In this document: positions 18,138-25,671 of the stretch, piece after piece
Layout: each line of letters starts with the position of its first letter
How positions within the stretch are numbered: position 1 is the first letter of the stretch
NCBI GenBank assembly: GCA_945923775.1
Contig: CAMELR010000002.1
Coordinates: 69,837-133,836, forward strand
Direction of reading: 5' to 3'
DNA from: an uncultured Clostridia bacterium
GTDB taxonomy: Bacteria; Bacillota; Clostridia; Oscillospirales; Ruminococcaceae
Length of the DNA: 64,000 nt
Notes under the pieces: model-generated
The model's input: only the letters and a program-made list of their open reading frames with translations
Told to the model about the DNA's origin: nothing
Database searches by the model: none
Position numbers and translations under genes: made by a program

Positions 18138-18161
18138 AGTAATATCCTCCTTGAATTTACG

Positions 18162-18194
18162 CGCCTCTGTAATCGGAATCATTCCTGTGAGGCG
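18162..18194 (-). promoter_or_regulatory. hag: Flagellin mRNA leader hairpin (possible CsrA-type site)
   Basis: CGCCTC (18162-18167) pairs with GAGGCG (18189-18194) in the 5' leader, about 25 bases upstream of the start codon. The minus-strand loop side contains CACAGGAATG, resembling the CsrA target ACARGGAUG, and the Shine-Dalgarno AAGGAGGAT contains a second GGA. In Bacillus, CsrA binds two such sites in the hag leader. Whether this genome encodes CsrA/FliW cannot be seen here. Confidence 0.4.
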
Positions 18195-18278
18195 GTTGGT
18201 TAAAGTAATAAGTTTCCGTTCGTCCTTATGTACACTTGGATCCCCGGAATTTTTAGCTTTTCAGCTATCACGTATATT

Positions 18279-18305
18279 ATATCGGCTGATTCCTTCGGAA
18301 CTTTA
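18279..18305 (-). promoter_or_regulatory. Sigma-28 (sigma-D) promoter of flagellin
   Basis: On the minus strand TAAA (18305-18302), a spacer of exactly 15 bases and GCCGATAT (18286-18279) match the flagellar sigma factor consensus TAAA-N15-GCCGATAA at 11 of 12 positions. The predicted leader is about 135 bases long. Confidence 0.93.
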
Positions 18306-18429
18306 GCGTTTTTTTAAAATTTTTTATAAATTTTTCTGAAATTTTGTTTATTTTGTATTTGCGTTTTGTTATTATAATAATGTAGTTAGACATTGATTGT
18401 ACCTTTTTTGAAATTTAAGTCATAACATA

Positions 18430-18458
18430 TTGCAATTTGGTCTGAAATGTGGTATGAT
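18430..18458 (+). promoter_or_regulatory. Sigma-A promoter of aspartokinase
   Basis: TTGCAA (18430-18435), a 17-base spacer ending in ATGTGG, and TATGAT (18453-18458). It lies 64 bases before the start codon in a very A+T-rich intergenic region and closely resembles the rpsJ promoter. The 340-base gap 18183-18522 is otherwise explained by the flagellin leader and promoter. Confidence 0.85.
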
Positions 18459-18522
18459 AAAATATATATGTGTATTTAAAAGCACAATTTTATATAAAAT
18501 CACATAAGAAAGGGTCAACACT

Positions 18523-19845
18523 ATGAGCAAGGTTGTAAAGTTCGGCGGAAGCTCACTCGCCGACGCAAAGCAGTTCCGCAAGGTCGCGGATATCATTCAC
18601 GCAGATCCCGAGAGAAAGTACGTCGTACCTTCTGCGCCGGGCAAGCGCTTCAAGGAGGACACCAAGGTAACAGACATGCTGTACCGCTGCTACGATGAAG
18701 TAGCTGTACAGGGTAAGGATTTCACTGAAGCCTTCGCACCCATCAAGGAGCGTTACAACGGCATTATTTCTGACCTGGGTCTCACGCTGAACCTCGACGA
18801 GGAATTTGCAAAGATCGGCGAGAACTTCAAGGCTGCTGTCGGCAGCGATTACGCGGCAAGCCGCGGCGAGTACCTCAACGGTATCGTGCTCGCGAACTAC
18901 CTCGGTTTCGAGTTCATCGACGCTGCACGCGCTATCTTCTTCGACAACAAGGGCAACTTCGACGCTGACATCACCGACGCATGCCTCGGCGCGCTCCTCG
19001 ACAAGACCCCGAAGGCGGTCATTCCGGGCTTCTACGGCGCAATGCCCGACGGCACCATCAAGACATTCTCCCGCGGCGGTTCTGACTTCACGGGTTCTGT
19101 AGTTGCAAAGGCTGCAAAGGTAGACCTCTACGAGAACTGGACAGACGTAAGCGGCTTCCTGGTAGCTGATCCCCGTATCGTTGAGAACCCCGAGGGAATC
19201 AGCGTTATCACATATTCCGAGCTGCGCGAGCTTTCCTACATGGGCGCAGGCGTGCTCCACGAGGACGCTATCTTCCCGGTAAGAAGCGCGAACATTCCGA
19301 TCAACATTAAGAACACCAACGCTCCGCAGGACGCAGGCACCCTTATCGTGCCGACCTCCCACGCGCCCGCAAGCGAGCACATCATCACCGGTATCGCTGG
19401 CAAGAAGAACTTCTCCGTAATCTCCATCGAGAAGGACAGAATGAACAGCAACAAGGGATTCCTGCGCAAGCTGCTCCAGGTCCTTGAGAACCACGATATT
19501 TTCCCGGAGCATATGCCTACCGGTATTGATACGGTCAGCGTTGTTGTCAACTCCTCCGAGCTCGACGGTCAGCGCGAGAAGCTCACAGAGCGCCTTGTTG
19601 AGGTAGTAAAGCCCGATCACTTCGAGATCATCGACGGTCTGGCTCTTATCGCAGTCGTTGGACGCGGTATGAGATCCGTAAAGGGTACTGCTACCCGTGT
19701 ATTCGCGGCTCTGTCTCATGCAAACATCAATATCAGAATGATCGACCAGGGCTCCAGCGAGCTTAACATCATCATCGGTATCAATGCCGGCGATTTTGAT
19801 AAGGCTATCAAGGTCATCTATGATATGTTCATTCTGAGCGAGTAA
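18523..19845 (+). CDS. lysC: Aspartate kinase (440 aa)
   Basis: Phosphorylates aspartate in the first step toward lysine, threonine, methionine and diaminopimelate. The N-terminal signature VVKFGGSSLADAKQFRKV binds the phosphates; SRGGSDFTGS and ENWTDVSGFLVADPR form the aspartate/ATP pocket. Two ACT domains occupy about 300-440 (FSVISIEKDRMNSNKGF and ALIAVVGRGM), so allosteric control by an end product is expected. It is monofunctional, with no homoserine dehydrogenase fusion. AGAAAGGG precedes the start. The closing repeat is a 9-base stem after the stop. Which amino acid inhibits it cannot be read from the sequence. Confidence 0.97.
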   Translation: MSKVVKFGGSSLADAKQFRKVADIIHADPERKYVVPSAPGKRFKEDTKVTDMLYRCYDEVAVQGKDFTEAFAPIKERYNGIISDLGLTLNLDEEFAKIGENFKAAVGSDYAASRGEYLNGIVLANYLGFEFIDAARAIFFDNKGNFDADITDACLGALLDKTPKAVIPGFYGAMPDGTIKTFSRGGSDFTGSVVAKAAKVDLYENWTDVSGFLVADPRIVENPEGISVITYSELRELSYMGAGVLHEDAIFPVRSANIPINIKNTNAPQDAGTLIVPTSHAPASEHIITGIAGKKNFSVISIEKDRMNSNKGFLRKLLQVLENHDIFPEHMPTGIDTVSVVVNSSELDGQREKLTERLVEVVKPDHFEIIDGLALIAVVGRGMRSVKGTATRVFAALSHANINIRMIDQGSSELNIIIGINAGDFDKAIKVIYDMFILSE

Positions 19846-19866
19846 TTATTGCAGTACTGCCCGGCG

Positions 19867-19902
19867 GCTGTCCGCTGCGTTTTGGTTTGCACGGCGGACA
19901 GC
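19867..19902 (+). terminator. Inverted repeat after lysC, weak terminator candidate
   Basis: GCTGTCCGC (19867-19875) pairs with GCGGACAGC (19894-19902) over an 18-base loop. No T run follows, so intrinsic termination is doubtful; it may stabilise the 3' end. Confidence 0.35.
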
Positions 19903-19938
19903 GTGGGGCTATACGTGGTTTGGGTTTAGGTGTATTGT

Positions 19939-20712
19939 ATGAAATTAAGCATGAGACTGGCGGCGCTGTTTCTCGTTGCGGCGGGAGCTTTCGGGCTGTC
20001 CGGCTGCGGGAGAGTTCTGGATATAGTGTCGGAAGCGGCGCTGGAGGACGCGTTTGACGCGGCTGATAAAAGACAGCTTGAAAAAATGAATTCCGAATGC
20101 ACTGAGCTTCTGGCGCAGTACCCGGATAACGACGGCTGGAGCGAAACGGTCGGCTCCGGCGACATCCCTTTTCTTGCCGACCCGGAGTATATCTCCAAAT
20201 GCGAAAAGCTTGATGAGATATTCTTCAAGGTGTCCACGCCGGAGGAGCTTGCAAGCGCGTGCTGGTACGTGAATACCCAGGGCGAAGCGGATATAAGTCT
20301 CTGCTGCGATATCGACCTTGCAGGGTATCGGTGGGCGCCGATGGGCTGGAAGGAACGTGCGTTCACCGGTAATTTCTACGGCAACGGACATACGATAAGC
20401 AACATGCAGATACTCCGCCCGAATAAGCGCTGCGATGTAGGGTTCATCGGGTATGAGCTTAGGCGTACGCTTTCGGATATCACGTTTGACGGCGCAGAGA
20501 TATCCGTCATGGATTATGGCTATCTGGGAGTTGCCGTTGGAAACTGCATTGGCGGCACTATTGAAAATGTAGTGGTTAAGAATAGCAGCATTACCGGCAC
20601 AAGAGCCGGGGCGCTGATGGGTTGGGACGCGAGCGATTCTGTCACGGATTGCAGTTTTGAGAATGTGACGGTGAACGGGCAGCCGTGTGAAAATATGTCC
20701 TGTCCGAAGTAA
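19939..20712 (+). CDS. Putative lipoprotein with GLUG-like repeats (257 aa)
   Basis: A lipoprotein signal peptide with lipobox LSGC (Cys23) places it on the outer face of the membrane. Residues about 120-250 carry repeats of the GLUG type: FTGNFYGNGHTISNMQI, then VGFIGYELRRTLSDITF, then GNCIGGTIENVVVKNSSITG and GALMGW...ITDCSF-like turns, suggesting a right-handed beta-helix. Such repeats occur in bacterial surface proteins and M26 peptidases. The start is ATG 19939 after AGGTG; an in-frame GTG at 19930 is less likely. The gene stands alone between lysC and the next unit. Function unknown. Confidence 0.75.
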   Translation: MKLSMRLAALFLVAAGAFGLSGCGRVLDIVSEAALEDAFDAADKRQLEKMNSECTELLAQYPDNDGWSETVGSGDIPFLADPEYISKCEKLDEIFFKVSTPEELASACWYVNTQGEADISLCCDIDLAGYRWAPMGWKERAFTGNFYGNGHTISNMQILRPNKRCDVGFIGYELRRTLSDITFDGAEISVMDYGYLGVAVGNCIGGTIENVVVKNSSITGTRAGALMGWDASDSVTDCSFENVTVNGQPCENMSCPK

Positions 20713-20771
20713 CATGGGCGGAATTTGAGCAGTACAGGCGGTTTTACTTAATTTTGAGGGGGATATGAGGA

Positions 20772-21968
20772 ATGGATTATTCAGTTTATATGTCCGATGA
20801 CGGAATGAAGAAAGGCAAGCTCGGAGCGTACAAGACCCATATCATCAAGAACATCGAGAAGATAGGCCAGAAGAAGCTTGTCGTTATCGGCGGCGGCGAG
20901 GATTACGACGTGCTTATGCAGGCGCTCCAGCAGCTCCGCATGAAGAACGTCAAGGTCCCGGATATCGCATTCCGCGCGACTAACTCGCAGGCTGAGGTAT
21001 CCGAGGATAAGGACATCAGGTTCATCGAGGAACTGAAGGGAAAGTCCGCGTCTTTCTATGCGCTGATAATCGCGCCGTACACTCCTCTTGAGGTCCAGCT
21101 TGCCGCAATGGCAGGAGTTCAGGGAACCTCCGCGGAGATCTCTGCTATACTCAAGTCCCAGTGCGGCTTTACCGAGAACGGCTACTGCGAACTCAACGAA
21201 CCATCCGGGCTTGGCATGACCCTCGCGAATATGAAGCTCAGCAAGGCGCTCGGCTCAGACGGAAAGCGCGCAGGCGGTCAGGAGAACCTTACCGCGCAGC
21301 AGCTTGCTGCGTACAAGGATAAGATGAAGGGTCAGCGCTGCTTTATCCTGGGTCACTACAGCGCGAAGCTCGATGAGCTCAACGGGCTGATGAACGAGCA
21401 CGCGTTCGCATGCAATGAGTTCTGCGATTACTTCCAGAAGACCCCGCAGCGCCCGGAATTCTTCGTGCTGACAAAGGAATCCTCCTACCTGGGCAACGGA
21501 AAGTACATCGAGGGTATGGAGAGCTTCATTGACGGAAGAATAAAGGTGTTCGAGGATAAGTTCAAGAAAAAGCCGACCTACTTCAACGGACTCGGCGCAG
21601 GTCTTATCAACGGACTGCCGTCCTTCCAGAGCGTGGAGACGGTGTTTGCGACCGCGAATATGTTCCCGATGTACGTCATGATACAGCTTGCGCTTTACAT
21701 GGGATTCAGCGAGATATATCTTTACGGCTGGGACGGGCTGTTCCCGCTGAATATCGACGATAACGGCGCCGCAAGAACTCCTGCGGAGGGCGAAGCCGCC
21801 GATTATCCCGCAGGTGCAAAGGCGCTGATGGAGCAGGTCAAGAAATTCGCGGAAAGCAGCGGCTCCAGGCTGTTCAGCATGTGCGAGACCAACGGACTTT
21901 CCTGCTTTGAGAAGGTGCCGTTCGAAAACATCGACCTTTCCACTTCCGCGATATTCGGAAGAATATGA
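20772..21968 (+). CDS. Unassigned protein with DUF115/GT42-like features (398 aa)
   Basis: No signal peptide or membrane segment. Residues 187-240 read KGQRCFILGHYSAKLDELN, then FACNEFCDYF, then PEFFVLTKES; residues 293-325 read ATANMFPMYVMIQLALYMGF, then EIYLYGWDG. This order (nucleotide-binding glycine turn, 'N' motif, then a helix leading to a lipophilic strand ending G-x-D) resembles the DUF115/MptE-like and GT42 sialyltransferase-like families, whose bacterial members include flagellin Maf glycosyltransferases. The N-terminal 180 residues are a separate unknown domain. ATG 20772 follows GGGGGATATGAGGA. It is 27 bases upstream of thyA. The similarity is faint and by eye. Confidence 0.5.
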   Translation: MDYSVYMSDDGMKKGKLGAYKTHIIKNIEKIGQKKLVVIGGGEDYDVLMQALQQLRMKNVKVPDIAFRATNSQAEVSEDKDIRFIEELKGKSASFYALIIAPYTPLEVQLAAMAGVQGTSAEISAILKSQCGFTENGYCELNEPSGLGMTLANMKLSKALGSDGKRAGGQENLTAQQLAAYKDKMKGQRCFILGHYSAKLDELNGLMNEHAFACNEFCDYFQKTPQRPEFFVLTKESSYLGNGKYIEGMESFIDGRIKVFEDKFKKKPTYFNGLGAGLINGLPSFQSVETVFATANMFPMYVMIQLALYMGFSEIYLYGWDGLFPLNIDDNGAARTPAEGEAADYPAGAKALMEQVKKFAESSGSRLFSMCETNGLSCFEKVPFENIDLSTSAIFGRI

Positions 21969-21994
21969 GCTTTACCAACTAAGGAGAACCACGA

Positions 21995-22822
21995 ATGAGC
22001 CTTGCCGACGAACTGTTTATAGAGAACTGCCGAGACATCATAGCCAACGGCGTTTCAGATGAGGACTGCCATGTCCGCCCGCACTGGGAGGACGGCACTC
22101 CCGCCCACACGATAAAGAAATTCTGTATCGTGAACCGTTATGACCTCCAGAAGGAGTTCCCGATAATGACGCTCCGCCGGGTTTACTATCGCTCCGCCAT
22201 TGATGAGATACTCTGGATATACCAGAAGAAATCCAACCGTGTGGCTGACCTTTCGTCCCATATCTGGGACGCCTGGGCGGACGAAAACGGCACCATCGGC
22301 AAGGCGTACGGCTATCAGCTCGGCATGAAGCACCACTACCCCGAGGGAGATTTCGATCAGGTGGACAAGGTGCTCTACGACCTGAAGCACGACCCGAACA
22401 GCCGCCGTATCATGACCAACACCTACAATCACGCCGACCTCAGCGAAATGCGGCTGGCTCCCTGCGCCTATTCCATGACGTTCAACGTCACCGGGAACAG
22501 GCTCAACGCGATACTCAACCAGCGCAGCCAGGACATGCTCACCGCGAACAACTGGAACGTCTGCCAGTATGCGGCGCTGCTCATAATGTTCGCGAAATCC
22601 ACAGGATTCGAGCCGGGAGAGCTTGTCCACGTCATTGCGGACGCGCACATTTACGACCGTCACATCGACGCCGTAAAGCGGCTCATTGAAAAGAAGCCCT
22701 ACCCCGCCCCGGAAATGCAGGTGGAGGACATCACGGATTTCTACAAGTTCACGAAGAACAGCTTTACCGCAGTCGACTATAAGTACCACGAATTTACCGA
22801 CAAGATTCCAGTCGCAATATAG
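21995..22822 (+). CDS. thyA: Thymidylate synthase (275 aa)
   Basis: Converts dUMP to dTMP with methylene-tetrahydrofolate. The catalytic cysteine lies in RLAPCAYSMTFNV; NQRSQDMLTANNWNVCQYA binds phosphate and dUMP; WDAWADENGTIGKAYGYQLG and HIYDRH are further ThyA marks. GGAGAACCACGA precedes ATG 21995. It begins 27 bases after the DUF115-like gene and is followed 21 bases later by a Nudix hydrolase, a pairing that suits nucleotide metabolism. No dihydrofolate reductase is adjacent. Confidence 0.96.
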   Translation: MSLADELFIENCRDIIANGVSDEDCHVRPHWEDGTPAHTIKKFCIVNRYDLQKEFPIMTLRRVYYRSAIDEILWIYQKKSNRVADLSSHIWDAWADENGTIGKAYGYQLGMKHHYPEGDFDQVDKVLYDLKHDPNSRRIMTNTYNHADLSEMRLAPCAYSMTFNVTGNRLNAILNQRSQDMLTANNWNVCQYAALLIMFAKSTGFEPGELVHVIADAHIYDRHIDAVKRLIEKKPYPAPEMQVEDITDFYKFTKNSFTAVDYKYHEFTDKIPVAI

Positions 22823-22843
22823 CTTATATAACGGAGGTCTCGC

Positions 22844-23365
22844 ATGGAACTCTGGGACGTTTACGACATAAACCGCAATAAGACCGGAAAAACCGCGGTG
22901 CGCGGCGAGGGACTTCCCGAGGGAGGCTATCACCTGGTGGTGCATGTCTGCATTATCGGAAGCGACGGCAGAATGCTCATTCAGCAGCGCCAGCCGTTCA
23001 AGCACGGTTTTTCAAACCTGTGGGACGTAAGCGCCGGAGGCTCTGCCGTTGCCGGAGAGACCAGCGCGGCGGCAGCTATGCGTGAGGTCCGCGAGGAGAT
23101 AGGCGTAACGCTGGATTTAAACGGGGTTCGTCCGCATTATTCCGTGACCTACGACGAGGGTTTTGACGACTGGTATGTCGTAAAGGCTGACCCGGATATT
23201 GAAAGCCTGGAATTGCAGTACGAGGAAGTTAAGGCGGTACGCTGGGCGTCTGAGGAGGAAGTCCTCGCCATGATAGACAGCGGCGTGTTCATTCCGTATT
23301 TCAAGGGCTATATCTCAACTATATTCAACACAGCGGACCAGTACGGTTCTATTCGCGGAAAATAA
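22844..23365 (+). CDS. Nudix hydrolase (173 aa)
   Basis: Hydrolyses nucleoside-diphosphate-linked compounds. The Nudix box is complete: GGSAVAGETSAAAAMREVRE followed by EIG, giving the Gx5Ex7REUxEExGU pattern. The opening LWDVYDINRNKTGKTAVRGE and LIQQRQPFKHGFSNLWDVSAGG resemble the YfcD/Idi-like subgroup, whose substrates vary. GGAGGTCTCGC precedes ATG 22844. It is cotranscribed with thyA. The substrate cannot be assigned. Confidence 0.92.
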   Translation: MELWDVYDINRNKTGKTAVRGEGLPEGGYHLVVHVCIIGSDGRMLIQQRQPFKHGFSNLWDVSAGGSAVAGETSAAAAMREVREEIGVTLDLNGVRPHYSVTYDEGFDDWYVVKADPDIESLELQYEEVKAVRWASEEEVLAMIDSGVFIPYFKGYISTIFNTADQYGSIRGK

Positions 23366-23427
23366 TACTATAATATAACAACAACGCCCTGTCCGTTCCC
23401 GGGGCAATTCACAGAACAGAGGTAACA

Positions 23428-25647
23428 ATGTCAGAAGAAAAGAAGCTCGCGGTGCTTATCGACAGCGATAACGTATCCGCGAAATATGCACAGTTCGTCA
23501 TGAACGAGGTGCAGAAGTACGGCGTGCCGACCTACAAGAGAGTTTACGGCGACTGGGAAAAAGGCGGCAACGGCTGGCATGCTCCCGCAGTCAACTACTC
23601 GATAATGCCGGTTCAGCAGACAAGCTATGTTGCAGGCAAGAACGCCACGGATTTCTCCATGATAATCGACGCGATGGACATTCTGTACACCGGCAATGTT
23701 GACGGATTTGTGCTCGTCACCAGCGACAGTGACTTCACGCGGCTTGCGATACGCCTTCGCGAGGCAGGAAAGCTTGTGGTAGGAATAGGCGAACTCAAAA
23801 CCCCGAGACCGTTCACGGTAAGCTGCCATCATTTCTGCTATCTCAACCAGATCGGCGAAATGGAAGCGAGCTGCGACGAGCCGGCTATCAGAAAGGCGGT
23901 GCTGACCTTCGTCACCGATAACAAGGACGAGCGGCTAGACCTTGCGAGGATAAGCGCGGTGCTGACCTCCAAATTCGGCAACATCAACTTTGACGAGCTG
24001 GGCTACAAGAGGTTTTCGAACTTTATCGACAGCTTCCCGGAGCTTCGCCGGAACAACACTTTTGTTTCCCTGAGAAAGAAGCGTCAGGAGCAGCCCGCTC
24101 CCGCCAGGGCGGTGGAGGCGGCAACGGAGCAGTCTATTTCCGCGGCAATGCAGGAGTACCTGAGCGAGCATGAGCCGGAAAACGACAACATGCTAAAGCT
24201 TGAGAGTTATCTCAACAGCCGTTTCGGAAAGATAGACTTCGCGAAGTTCGGCAGCGCAAGGTTTGCGAGATTCATTGACAAGCTGCCGCAGTTCACGCGC
24301 ACCGGCACGCTCGTAAAGCCAGCGGAGGCCGCTCCGGAAGTCACGCTTGACGCCGGGAGCTACCGCAGGGAGGTCATGACCTACGCCGGAGACAATATGC
24401 CGGACGGCGGAAATATAGGTCAGCTCAACAATCACCTGATGAGCACCTTCGGCAAGGATTATTTCCGTGCGCTGGGATTCGGTGATTTCAAGTCGGCGCT
24501 GAGCTCGGTGGGTGAGGTCAGGGTCGATGGGAACAAGGTGTTCCTTGCGGAAGCTGTAAAGCCTGAGCCTGTCGTAAAACCCGCCGGAATGCCCGGGCCG
24601 GACGAGAAGGCGGTATTTGCGAGGATCCAGAAGTATGCAGCGGAGAATATGCCGGACGGCGGAAACCTGGGTCAGCTCAACAACGAGCTTATGGCTGCGT
24701 ACGGCAAGAGCTACATCGATGATATGGGCTACGGGGATTTCAGGGCGCTGTTATCTTCCGTTCCGGATATAAAGATCAGCAAGAACCGCGCGTTTTCTCT
24801 GGTTCAGCCGGTGATAAACGCAGTTGTCCCCGCTGAATCGGCGAAGGCGGCAACGCCTGAAAAGCCAGAGAAACTTGAGAAAATTGATAAGCCGCAAACT
24901 CTGCCGCAGGATACTAAGTCCACAGCGGAAAAGGTGGCTGAGGTCATCGCGGAGGTCAATGCACCGTCAGCAGCCGAAGGCTCCGAAAACTCAGTGATGG
25001 TTGAGGGCGCAGAGAACGCGGAGAACGCAGAGAGCGCAGAAAATGCAGCTGCTGCGGAGAATTCCGGAAACATTTCAAACAACGACAACCCCGGGCGTTC
25101 TAAGAAGGACAAGGCGGCAAAGTCCGCTAAGTCTGACGAGGAGGAAAGCGCTGAAGATTCCGCAAGCGCCGATAACGCTTCCGAATCCGCAGAGCCTGCC
25201 GGAACTGAGGATCAGACGGAAAAGCCCGAGATAAACGCAGTCAAGCGCGAGGTGCTTCAATTCGTTGCGGGTTCGGAAAAGGGCAGTTCGCTCTCCGGGC
25301 TTGGAAGAGACCTTTCCGGCAAGTACGGCAAGGATTTCCTCAAGGAGCTTGGCTTTACCTCAATGAGAAAGCTTGCGGCTGAGATAAGCGGAATAGTAAT
25401 CAGGAACAACAAGCTGTATATCAGCGATGAATTCGCGAAGCAGACCGAGGAGATCGAGCAGTTCGTCAACGAGTTCGCACGCGCCGAGGGAAGCCACAGC
25501 ATAAGAGCGCTGGGCATACAGCTCAAGGAGAAATTCGAGGGCTTCGATTTCAGAAATTACGGTTTCGCGAGGTTCACGGATTTCATCAATGCGATAGACG
25601 GCGTGAAAGCAGACAGATATCACGTCCGCGCGGTGGAGCAGGGATAA
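23428..25647 (+). CDS. NYN-domain nuclease with six OST-HTH/LOTUS-like modules (739 aa)
   Basis: Residues 5-140 form a NYN (PIN-fold) RNase domain with the acidic residues Asp12 and Asp14 (LIDSDN), Asp75 and Asp81 (ATDFSMIID), and Asp100/Asp102 (TSDSDF). Six helix-turn-helix modules of OST-HTH/LOTUS type follow at about 151-216, 234-297, 311-376, 394-460, 603-668 and 671-736. Each has the pattern of an initial helix, L-x2-L..(Y/F)GK, then a GF/GY-x-(R/D)F..I segment and a short strand. A Glu/Ala/Ser-rich, probably disordered linker (461-600) separates the fourth and fifth. LOTUS domains bind RNA (G-rich or G4) in eukaryotic MARF1, which has the same NYN-LOTUS plan. The likely role is RNA binding and cleavage; the target is unknown. 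Confidence 0.85.
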   Translation: MSEEKKLAVLIDSDNVSAKYAQFVMNEVQKYGVPTYKRVYGDWEKGGNGWHAPAVNYSIMPVQQTSYVAGKNATDFSMIIDAMDILYTGNVDGFVLVTSDSDFTRLAIRLREAGKLVVGIGELKTPRPFTVSCHHFCYLNQIGEMEASCDEPAIRKAVLTFVTDNKDERLDLARISAVLTSKFGNINFDELGYKRFSNFIDSFPELRRNNTFVSLRKKRQEQPAPARAVEAATEQSISAAMQEYLSEHEPENDNMLKLESYLNSRFGKIDFAKFGSARFARFIDKLPQFTRTGTLVKPAEAAPEVTLDAGSYRREVMTYAGDNMPDGGNIGQLNNHLMSTFGKDYFRALGFGDFKSALSSVGEVRVDGNKVFLAEAVKPEPVVKPAGMPGPDEKAVFARIQKYAAENMPDGGNLGQLNNELMAAYGKSYIDDMGYGDFRALLSSVPDIKISKNRAFSLVQPVINAVVPAESAKAATPEKPEKLEKIDKPQTLPQDTKSTAEKVAEVIAEVNAPSAAEGSENSVMVEGAENAENAESAENAAAAENSGNISNNDNPGRSKKDKAAKSAKSDEEESAEDSASADNASESAEPAGTEDQTEKPEINAVKREVLQFVAGSEKGSSLSGLGRDLSGKYGKDFLKELGFTSMRKLAAEISGIVIRNNKLYISDEFAKQTEEIEQFVNEFARAEGSHSIRALGIQLKEKFEGFDFRNYGFARFTDFINAIDGVKADRYHVRAVEQG

Positions 25648-25671
25648 ATAAATTACCGTGAGGTTTTTGGA

